A stretch of 32,866 bases of DNA from Bacteriovoracaceae bacterium (GTDB taxonomy: Bacteria > Bdellovibrionota > Bacteriovoracia > Bacteriovoracales > Bacteriovoracaceae), in assembly GCA_947461145.1 (NCBI GenBank), contig CANHJD010000012.1, positions 1 to 32,866 on the forward strand, read 5' to 3'. The notes beneath the pieces are model-generated. The model was not told where the DNA came from. It saw only the letters and a list, made by a program, of their open reading frames with translations, and did not search any database. Positions 1 to 6,166 of the stretch are shown in pieces. The position numbers and the translations under genes were made by a program. Positions within the stretch are counted from its first letter, which is position 1. Each line of letters begins with the position of its first letter.

Positions 1-2
1 AT

Positions 3-284
3 TATGGACGTGTTCGAAAAGAGATTTCTCCAAATCGCTACGAGAAAGTTCTGCCATATCATTCTTGGAATGCTGACTATATTCTTTCTCGTGCGGTATT
101 ATTTGACCTGTCGAGACATTCAGATCACCACGCTAATGTTAATAGAAAATATCAAATACTTCGCCATCATGAAGAGAGTCCTCAGATGCCTACAGGCTAT
201 CCGGGGATGATTCTTCTCTCTCTTATTCCGCCACTTTGGTTTAGAGTGATGAATAAGAAAATTACGGAATTAAAATTTAGGTAG
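3..284 (+). CDS. alkB: Alkane 1-monooxygenase-like membrane hydroxylase, C-terminal fragment
   Basis: The open frame entering from the left edge encodes 93 residues and ends at TAG 282-284; the start lies outside the window. It contains SRHSDHHANVNRKYQ (His codons at 117, 126 and 129), which matches the last histidine box of AlkB-type non-haem di-iron alkane hydroxylases, followed by the family-typical LRHHEESPQMPTGYPGM and a hydrophobic stretch ending PPLWFRVM. AlkB enzymes are inner-membrane proteins that hydroxylate terminal carbons of alkanes or fatty acyl chains with rubredoxin as electron donor. Related desaturase/xylene-monooxygenase families share the histidines, but the ESPQxPTGY tail favours AlkB. 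Substrate cannot be inferred. The gene is followed by a 96-base gap and the acetyl-CoA synthetase operon. The other frame that opens at base 4 is a shadow. Confidence 0.85.
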   Translation, partial: YGRVRKEISPNRYEKVLPYHSWNADYILSRAVLFDLSRHSDHHANVNRKYQILRHHEESPQMPTGYPGMILLSLIPPLWFRVMNKKITELKFR

Positions 285-333
285 CTCTGCATCGAGAATT
301 TTTTGGTTAATGCTCTGAAGCGTTTCTTCGTGG

Positions 334-380
334 TGATAGTTATCATTTCTTACTCGTCATATTTTTTCTAAATTTTTCAC
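334..380 (+). promoter_or_regulatory. FNR-like box and -10 element of the acs operon; probable leaderless start
   Basis: Bases 334-345 read TGATAGTTATCA, a perfect inverted repeat (TGATA, GT, TATCA) matching the core of FNR/CRP-type sites (TTGAT-N4-ATCAA), with the outer bases not conserved. TAAATT at 369-374 or TCTAAA at 367-372 could be the -10 element, which puts the transcription start at about 379-381, directly on the ATG at 381. The box centre (339.5) is then about 41 bases upstream, the usual class II activator position. No Shine-Dalgarno sequence precedes the ATG (AAATTTTTCAC), which agrees with a leaderless mRNA. Box seen directly; activator identity and transcription start inferred. 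Confidence 0.5.
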
Positions 381-2093
381 ATGAAAAAGCCACCAATCAT
401 TAACTGGTCTGAGAAAGTCGCTGAGTTTGTAGAAGAGAACCAAGGATTTATTAACATCTGTTATGAAGCCCTTGATCGTCATCTCTCCACTACGATGAGA
501 GACAGGCCTGCTATTCGATATGTGGATAATTCTTGGCCAGATAAATCTGAAGCCATTCGAGATATTAGTTTTATTGAACTCGCTACAGAGACAAACCGAT
601 TTGCTCACGCCCTGAAGCGATTAGGAGTTGCAAAGGGTGAAGTACTTTTTTCTTTGTGCCCAAGAGTACCTGAATTTTATACAGTCGCCTTTGGAGCTTT
701 AAGGGCCGGTGTTGTCTTCTCCCCTCTGTTTTCGGTTTTTGGATCTGGGCCAATTCTATCGCGGATGAGGAAGGGGAAAGGCAAGGTACTCTTTACGCTT
801 GCCTCTTATTATCGAAAAAAAATACTCCCAATTAGAAGTTCACTAGTAGATCTTAAATATCTCATCCTGCTTGATGACGATGGATCACTAAATCAAATCG
901 ATGATGCGATTGATTTTCATCAATTGATGCATGATTCAGATCCCTCCTACATTATAGAAAAAACCTCTCCAACAGATCCTGCACTTTTGCATTTTACTAG
1001 TGGAACGACTGGTGAGCCCAAGGGTGCGATTCATGTCCATGAGGCAGTTCTTTATCATAAATTCTCAGGACTCATTGCTCTCGATTTAAGACCTGATGAT
1101 CTTTTTTGGTGCACGGCCGATCCGGGATGGGTCACTGGAACTTCATATGGAATTCTCTCACCAATTTGTAATGGGGTTACGCTTTTAGTGGATGGCGCTG
1201 AATTTAGCGCAGAAAGATGGTATCAAATATTGACGAAATTAAACGTCACCAACTGGTACACTGCACCGACGGCACTTCGCATGTTAATGAGGGCAGGGAG
1301 TGATCTTGCCCGTAACTACAATTTTAAAAATGTCCGTTACGGTGCAAGTGTAGGTGAGCCACTTAATCCTGAAGTCATTCATTGGGTAAAAGAAAATCTT
1401 GGGATTGAAATGCATGACAACTGGTGGCAGACAGAAACAGGTGGAATATTAATCTCAAACTACGCAAATTTTCCCGTTCGTCCTGGGGCAATGGGAGTTC
1501 CAATGACTGGTATTGAGATTGGTTTAGTAAAAAAAGTAGAAAATAATAACTTAATATTTGTTGATCGGCCCGGTGAGCAAGGTGAAATAGCTGTTAAAAA
1601 AGGGTGGCCATCAATGTTTGTTAATTATCTTGGTGATCCTGAAAAATATCAAAGATGCTTTATAGATGATTGGTACCTTTCTGGTGACTTGGCGAAATTT
1701 GATGAGGATGGGTATTACTGGTTTGTAGGGCGAAAAGATGATGTGATCAAAACATCGGGACATTTAGTTGGTCCATTTGAAATTGAAAGTCTTCTCATGG
1801 AACATGAAGCAGTTCTGGAATCAGCTGCGATCGGCATACCAGACCCTATTGCTGGAGAGTTAATTAAGGCATTTGTTGTTGTCAAAAGTGATTACAAAAA
1901 AACTGAAGAATTAAAATCAAAAATTCTCGCGTATGCGAGAGTAAGGCTTGGTGTCGCTATCGCTCCCCGAGAAATTGAATTTGTTGATAATCTCCCAAAA
2001 ACCAAATCAGGCAAAATAATGCGAAGGCTCCTTAAAGCGAGACAGCTTGGATTGCCTGAAGGTGATTTGTCGACACTTGAGCAACCACTATGA
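381..2093 (+). CDS. acsA: Acetyl-CoA synthetase (AMP-forming), AcsA type
   Basis: This 570-residue ANL-superfamily ligase converts acetate (or a short acyl acid), ATP and CoA to acyl-CoA, AMP and PPi in the cytoplasm. Visible motifs: P-loop TSGTTGEPKG at about 206-215, CTADPGWVTGTSYGI at about 244-258, WWQTETG at 348-354, YLSGD at 432-436, GRKDDVIKTSGHLVGPFE from 450, and the C-terminal PKTKSGKIMRR with catalytic Lys545, the residue that is reversibly acetylated in characterised Acs proteins. Length and the ending LPEGDLSTLE resemble Bacillus subtilis AcsA (572 aa, from memory) more than the 650-aa Acs of enterobacteria. It is the first gene of an operon: its stop overlaps the next start (ATGA at 2090-2093). 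No ribosome binding site is visible, but the N-terminus aligns with AcsA. A propionyl or other short-chain substrate is possible. Confidence 0.88.
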   Translation: MKKPPIINWSEKVAEFVEENQGFINICYEALDRHLSTTMRDRPAIRYVDNSWPDKSEAIRDISFIELATETNRFAHALKRLGVAKGEVLFSLCPRVPEFYTVAFGALRAGVVFSPLFSVFGSGPILSRMRKGKGKVLFTLASYYRKKILPIRSSLVDLKYLILLDDDGSLNQIDDAIDFHQLMHDSDPSYIIEKTSPTDPALLHFTSGTTGEPKGAIHVHEAVLYHKFSGLIALDLRPDDLFWCTADPGWVTGTSYGILSPICNGVTLLVDGAEFSAERWYQILTKLNVTNWYTAPTALRMLMRAGSDLARNYNFKNVRYGASVGEPLNPEVIHWVKENLGIEMHDNWWQTETGGILISNYANFPVRPGAMGVPMTGIEIGLVKKVENNNLIFVDRPGEQGEIAVKKGWPSMFVNYLGDPEKYQRCFIDDWYLSGDLAKFDEDGYYWFVGRKDDVIKTSGHLVGPFEIESLLMEHEAVLESAAIGIPDPIAGELIKAFVVVKSDYKKTEELKSKILAYARVRLGVAIAPREIEFVDNLPKTKSGKIMRRLLKARQLGLPEGDLSTLEQPL

Positions 2094-3055
2094 TTGATGA
2101 AGAAAAAATTTTTCTTCTGAAAAACATGTTAAGGGTCAGGCGAATGGAAGAACTCTGCGCCGAGCTCTATACAAGAGAGAAGATTAGGGGCTTTCTTCAT
2201 CTTTATATTGGTGAGGAAGCAGTGGCGACAGGAGTGTTGAGTTTAGTTGACCCTGTCGATAATGTGATGGCGACTTACCGAGAACATGCGCATGCATTAC
2301 TCAAAGGGATCAGCGCAAAATCAATCATGGCGGAAATGTTTGGAAGAGTTGATGGATGCTCTGGTGGACGTGGCGGATCCATGCATCTTTATTCCCGAGA
2401 AAAGCGTTTTTTTGGAGGAAATGCAATTGTTGCATCCGGTATACCACAGGCCGTGGGCCTTGCGTTGGCTGCACAAAGGTTAAGGGAATCTAGGAAGACG
2501 ATTTGCTTTTTTGGAGAGGGTGCCATTGCAGAAGGGGTTTTTTATGAGTCACTTAATATGGCTTCACTTTGGAAGATTCCCCTTCTATTTTGTTGTGAAA
2601 ATAATTTATATGCGATGGGAACTGGACTGGTCCGCTCTCAGGCGCAAACAGATCTCATAAAAAAGGCAACTATTCATAATATTTCTGCTGAAACAGTAAA
2701 TGGCATGGACGTGTTAGAGGTTGTAGCAAAAACTAAAAAGGCTCTTGAATATATTTCCAATGAAAAAAAACCTTATTTTTTAGAATTTAAAACCTATCGC
2801 TTCAGGCCTCATTCCATGTTTGATCCTGACCTTTATCGTGAAAAAAGTGAACTTGAGGTGTGGAAAAAGCATTGTCCAATTGATTCTTTTTCTTCCTCTC
2901 TTTTATCCACCCAAATCATTTCAGAAGATTCTCTAAAAAATTTAAAAATTGAAATTGAAAATGAAATGCAAGAGGCGATCGTCTTTGCAGAGAAGTCACT
3001 TGAGGAGTCAGTTAATGAATTAGAGCGACATGTTTACTTACAAGCTGGAATTTAA
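2090..3055 (+). CDS. 2-oxoacid (pyruvate/acetoin-type) dehydrogenase E1 component, alpha subunit
   Basis: The 321-residue thiamine-diphosphate enzyme subunit would decarboxylate a 2-oxo acid and, with E1 beta, pass the acyl group to the lipoyl arm of E2. Motifs: ATYREHAHAL at about 61-70, GGRGGSMH at about 92-99, and the ThDP/Mg motif from about 142 to Asn172, reading GEGAIAEG ... ENN. The usual motif begins GDG; here the metal-binding Asp position is Glu. The phosphorylation-loop region reads RFRPHSMFDP, with Pro where Gly is common. It starts inside the acs stop (ATGA overlap) and ends two bases before E1 beta, so translation is probably coupled. Family membership is clear. Whether the substrate is pyruvate, acetoin or a branched oxoacid is not, because these enzymes cannot be told apart by motif alone. 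Confidence 0.88.
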   Translation: MIDEEKIFLLKNMLRVRRMEELCAELYTREKIRGFLHLYIGEEAVATGVLSLVDPVDNVMATYREHAHALLKGISAKSIMAEMFGRVDGCSGGRGGSMHLYSREKRFFGGNAIVASGIPQAVGLALAAQRLRESRKTICFFGEGAIAEGVFYESLNMASLWKIPLLFCCENNLYAMGTGLVRSQAQTDLIKKATIHNISAETVNGMDVLEVVAKTKKALEYISNEKKPYFLEFKTYRFRPHSMFDPDLYREKSELEVWKKHCPIDSFSSSLLSTQIISEDSLKNLKIEIENEMQEAIVFAEKSLEESVNELERHVYLQAGI

Positions 3056-3057
3056 CT

Positions 3058-4029
3058 ATGAAGATGAGTTATCGAGAAGCCTTAAGGTGGTCTATTAGAG
3101 AGGCGCTGAAGAATGATTCAAGAGTTTTTCTTGTTGGCGAAGACGTGGGGGCCTATGGTGGTAGTTATGCGGTTTCAAAGGATTTTCTTAAAGAATTTGG
3201 TCAAGAAAAAATTCTTGATGCCCCTTTATCTGAGTTAGGTTTTACTGGGATTGGAATTGGTGCCGCTTTGGGTGGGTTGAGACCTATCATTGAAATCATG
3301 ACGGTGAATTTTTCTCTTCTAGCTCTAGACCAGATTATTAACTCAGCAGCATTCCTCTGTCATATGTCTGGGGGACAATTCTCGGTTCCAGTTGTTATAA
3401 GAATGACGACCGGCGGAGGAAGACAACTTGCGGCCCAGCACTCAAATTCTTGGGAAGGATGGCTGGCCCATGTTCCGGGTGTTAAAATTCTCACGCCAGG
3501 GACAGTGATCGACGCAAAGTTTATGCTTCAATATGCACTTGAAGACCCTAATCCAGTACTTATTTTTGAGCATGCGCTTTTACTTAATCATGTGCAAGAA
3601 ATTGATGAGAATTTCCAAGGAACTTCACCATTCAAAGCAATGGTCTTAAAGGAAGGAAGATCCCTCACTCTTGCCACATACGGTGGAATGCTCCCACGTA
3701 GTCTCGAAGCCGTTTCTATTTTAGAACAAAAAGGTAAATCGATTGAGCTTATTGATCTTAGATGCCTGAGACCTCTTGATGAGGAGAGCATATTGACTTC
3801 TGTAAAAAAAACTCATCGCTTACTTATTGTTGATGAGGGGTGGAGATCAGGAAGCTTTGCTGCTGAAATTTCTGCCAGAGTAATGGAAAAGATATTTTAT
3901 GAGCTAGATGCCCCCGTTCAAAGACTTTGTCGCCGAGAAGTTCCGATTCCTTATGCTGCTCAACTAGAAAGAGCCGCAATCCCTCAGACAGATGATATTG
4001 TTTCAAAAATTCAGGAGATGCTCAGATGA
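3058..4029 (+). CDS. 2-oxoacid dehydrogenase E1 component, beta subunit
   Basis: The 323-residue partner of the preceding E1 alpha has the transketolase pyrimidine-binding and C-terminal domains in order. Family signatures include VFLVGEDVGAYGGSYAVSK near residues 23-41, LDAPLSELGFTGIGIGAALGG near 54-75, FSLLALDQI, HMSGGQ, TTGGGRQLAAQHSNSWEGW and HVPGVKILTPG. The C-terminal domain holds LRCLRPLDEESI and LLIVDEGWRSGSF. The long HMSGGQ/GGGRQLAAQHS stretch is typical of PDH and acetoin-dehydrogenase beta subunits. The start ATGAAGATG at 3058 lies two bases after the E1 alpha stop, and its own stop overlaps the E2 start (ATGA at 4026-4029). Such tight spacing supports equal production of an alpha2-beta2 E1. 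Confidence 0.9.
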   Translation: MKMSYREALRWSIREALKNDSRVFLVGEDVGAYGGSYAVSKDFLKEFGQEKILDAPLSELGFTGIGIGAALGGLRPIIEIMTVNFSLLALDQIINSAAFLCHMSGGQFSVPVVIRMTTGGGRQLAAQHSNSWEGWLAHVPGVKILTPGTVIDAKFMLQYALEDPNPVLIFEHALLLNHVQEIDENFQGTSPFKAMVLKEGRSLTLATYGGMLPRSLEAVSILEQKGKSIELIDLRCLRPLDEESILTSVKKTHRLLIVDEGWRSGSFAAEISARVMEKIFYELDAPVQRLCRREVPIPYAAQLERAAIPQTDDIVSKIQEMLR

Positions 4030-5102
4030 AATATATTGTTCCTATGCCTTCACTCGGTGCAGATATGGAAGAAGGAAAACTTATGGCCTGGAAAATTGCT
4101 CCAGGGGATTCAGTTAAAAAAGGTCAGTCGATTGCTGTCGTCGAGACGACCAAGTCAGCAGTTGAGATTGAGAGCTTTTATGATGGCGTAGTTCTTGATG
4201 TCCTAGGAAATCTTGGCGATTCCATTCATGTAGGAGCTCCCATTGCCTCATTTGAAATCGCTGATCAAGTGATTCCTTCACCGGATCTAACCAAGCGTGT
4301 GAAGATCTCTCCCGCTGCAAGAAAGTTTGCAACTGAAAATAATATTAATTTTGAAAATATCCTAGGGCATGGACCTGAGGGGTTAATAGAATTGGCCGAT
4401 GTTGAACACTATGTGGAGTCTCATAAACCAGAAAAAGGGACAGTGAATATCAGGGCCGCTATCGCGAATGCCATGACAGATTCTAAAAAAGAAATTCCTC
4501 ATTATTACTTGAAGCATACATTCTCTCTTGATTTAGTCATGAGCTGGTTAGATGAGAAAAATAAAATATTGCCCCCAAATGAGCGCCTATTAATGCCAAC
4601 AATCCTTTTAAAAGCGATTGTTTCAGCTTTAAAAGATTTTCCCATGCTTAATGGGTATTTTAAGAATGGTGTCTATACTCCATCAGCGGTCATAAATGTT
4701 GGGGTCGCCGTTGCTTTAAAGTCTGGGGGAGTTCTTGTCCCTGCGATACTTGATTCTGAGAAATTGTCTTTAAATCAGCTTAATTTATCATTTCTAGACC
4801 TCGCTCACAGAGTTCAAGTGAATGAACTTAAGAATCGAGAGCTCATAGAGGGGACATTCACTGTTACAAATCTTGGTGATTCTGGTTGCGAAGAAGTCTT
4901 TGGTATCATTTTTCCTCCCCAAGTTGCGCTTCTCGGTTTGGGCTTTATTCATAAAAGACTTGTGATGATAAATGACAAGATTCAAAATTCCTGGGTAGTG
5001 GTAGGAAGTCTAAGTGCTGATCATCGAGTAACTGATGGGATGACTGGAGCCAGATTTTTAAGAAAAATTGATGAACTTTTACAGAAACCAGATCAATTGT
5101 AG
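4026..5102 (+). CDS. Dihydrolipoamide acyltransferase E2 (single lipoyl domain)
   Basis: The 358-residue E2 has all three canonical parts. The lipoyl domain covers residues 1-78, with the lipoylated Lys43 in ETTKSAVEIES. The peripheral-subunit-binding domain is at about 92-130 (KISPAARKFATENNI ... GHGPEGLIELADVEHYV), with the usual GRI replaced by GLI. The catalytic acyltransferase domain is at about 138-350, with the active-site DHRVTDG at 332-338 (His333, Asp337). It moves the acyl group from E1 through its lipoyl arm to CoA. The linkers are shorter than in multi-lipoyl PDH E2 proteins, similar to AcoC-like enzymes. No E3 (dihydrolipoamide dehydrogenase) gene lies nearby, so reoxidation must use an E3 encoded elsewhere. 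The next gene, an acyl carrier protein, follows after seven bases, an unusual partner for an E2. Confidence 0.9.
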   Translation: MKYIVPMPSLGADMEEGKLMAWKIAPGDSVKKGQSIAVVETTKSAVEIESFYDGVVLDVLGNLGDSIHVGAPIASFEIADQVIPSPDLTKRVKISPAARKFATENNINFENILGHGPEGLIELADVEHYVESHKPEKGTVNIRAAIANAMTDSKKEIPHYYLKHTFSLDLVMSWLDEKNKILPPNERLLMPTILLKAIVSALKDFPMLNGYFKNGVYTPSAVINVGVAVALKSGGVLVPAILDSEKLSLNQLNLSFLDLAHRVQVNELKNRELIEGTFTVTNLGDSGCEEVFGIIFPPQVALLGLGFIHKRLVMINDKIQNSWVVVGSLSADHRVTDGMTGARFLRKIDELLQKPDQL

Positions 5103-5109
5103 GAGGACT

Positions 5110-5364
5110 ATGAATAAAGATGAAGTGCTGAATGAACTAGCAAAAATTTTTTATCAAATAACACCTGAAATTGAATTCAAAAAAATAAATCCAACAATGC
5201 CCCTTAGGGATCAAGTTGAAATTGATTCTCTTGATTTTTATAGAATCCTTACTGAAATTCAAAAAAAATTAAATGTTTATGTTCCAGATTCTAAATTTAG
5301 AGAGTTAAAGAGTCTGGATGACTTAGCTTCTTTTATCAGTGGGCAACCCAACCACCATCTATAG
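5110..5364 (+). CDS. Acyl carrier protein linked to the E1/E2 operon
   Basis: The 84-residue protein has the phosphopantetheine attachment site EIDSLDFYRI with Ser40, and the helical pattern of carrier proteins. The start at 5110 is chosen because AGGAGG at 5101-5106 lies four bases before the ATG; an upstream in-frame ATG at 5068 would lie inside the E2 gene and add residues with no carrier-protein character. It is not the housekeeping AcpP, which is more acidic and normally sits in a fab cluster. Its place as last gene of the acs-E1-E2 operon suggests it carries or accepts an acyl group made by this complex. The last 29 bases overlap the 3' end of the convergent SDR gene. Carrier identity is firm; its role is unknown. 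Confidence 0.87.
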   Translation: MNKDEVLNELAKIFYQITPEIEFKKINPTMPLRDQVEIDSLDFYRILTEIQKKLNVYVPDSKFRELKSLDDLASFISGQPNHHL

Positions 5365-6085
5365 TGATTGACTGTCCAGTGATGTAAGAAGATTTCTCTG
5401 AGCAAAGCCAAATCACTGCATCGGCAATTTCTTCGGGTCTACCTAGTCGTCCCATTGGAGTCTGATTGGCCAAGTTGACTATAGTTTCCTTTCCTAATCT
5501 TTCGAGCATAGGCGTTTTGATGGGGCCTGGGCAAACAGCATTTATTCTTATTTTTTGCTTTGCATTTTCAAGGGCGGCAGTTTGAGTAAGACCAATCACA
5601 CCATGTTTACTAGCGACATAGGCGGGTGAGCCTTCAAAACCTACTAGCCCTGCAATAGATGAACAATTAACAATTGCTCCATGTCCATTTTTTATCATCG
5701 CCGGTATTTGATATTTCATACATAACCACACACCTCTAAGATTTATATCAATAGTCCGACTCCAATTTTCGAAACTACATTGAGTTGTTGGAGAGACTAC
5801 TCCTTCTACTCCGGCGTTATTAAAAGCCAAATGGAGAGCACCAAATTTTTCAATAGTTTTTGAGACAAGATTTTTAACTTCATCATCTAAAGAGACATCA
5901 CATTTTATAAAAAATGCGGATCCTTTTTTTTCTTCGATTAATTTAACCGTCTCAATTCCTTCCTCCTCCTGTAAGTCACTCACTACGACTTTTGCACCAT
6001 CTTGGGCGAAAGCTAGTGCCGTGGCCCGGCCAATACCTGAACCTGCACCAGTAATGATGATGACCTTATTTTCAAACTGTCCCAT
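5336..6085 (-). CDS. SDR-family NAD(P)-dependent dehydrogenase/reductase
   Basis: The 249-residue classical short-chain dehydrogenase has the cofactor motif TGAGSGIG at 12-19, NNAG at 89-92 and the catalytic tetrad Asn115, Ser143, Tyr156 and Lys160 (YVASK). It has PGPIKTPM after the active site and the conserved C-terminal GQSITIDGGW. Asp37 after beta-strand 2 (VVVSDL) suggests NAD(H) rather than NADP(H). The substrate is not predictable: FabG-like, 3-hydroxyacyl or sugar/alcohol dehydrogenases share all these motifs. A GGAGG precedes the ATG at 6085 by seven bases. It converges on the ACP gene with a 29-base overlap and diverges from the GH16 gene across a region that holds an FNR-like palindrome (6137-6148), so it may share regulation with the acs operon. 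Confidence 0.9.
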   Translation of the reverse strand: MGQFENKVIIITGAGSGIGRATALAFAQDGAKVVVSDLQEEEGIETVKLIEEKKGSAFFIKCDVSLDDEVKNLVSKTIEKFGALHLAFNNAGVEGVVSPTTQCSFENWSRTIDINLRGVWLCMKYQIPAMIKNGHGAIVNCSSIAGLVGFEGSPAYVASKHGVIGLTQTAALENAKQKIRINAVCPGPIKTPMLERLGKETIVNLANQTPMGRLGRPEEIADAVIWLCSEKSSYITGQSITIDGGWVAH

Positions 6086-6136
6086 TTCAGACCTCCACTT
6101 ACGGGGTATTTAAACATCATTTTTTAAAATGTGCCC

Positions 6137-6148
6137 TGATTCAAATCA
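6137..6148. promoter_or_regulatory. FNR-like palindrome between SDR and GH16 genes
   Basis: TGATTCAAATCA lies within a perfect 6+2+6 inverted repeat (CTGATT, CA, AATCAG at 6136-6149). It matches the FNR/Dnr core TGAT-N4-ATCA. For the minus-strand SDR gene, a -10-like TTAAAT or TAAATA at about 6107-6113 puts the transcription start near 6100, with the box centred near -41 (class II). For the plus-strand GH16 gene no convincing -10 at that distance is seen, although TATACC at 6153-6158 lies close by. Direct observation of the palindrome; regulator inferred. Confidence 0.5.
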
Positions 6149-6166
6149 GTTCTATACCTGACCAAG

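Noticed and set aside
4-210. Plus-strand frame of 68 codons starting with ATG at base 4
   Set aside because: The overlapping frame from base 3 encodes clear AlkB-type histidine-box sequence, so this frame is a shadow.
5068-5109. Longer start for the acyl carrier protein
   Set aside because: The extension overlaps E2 and lacks a ribosome binding site, while AGGAGG precedes the ATG at 5110.
5110-5364. Idea that the ACP is the housekeeping fatty-acid AcpP
   Set aside because: It is not in a fab cluster, and its composition and flanking residues of the Ser site differ from AcpP.
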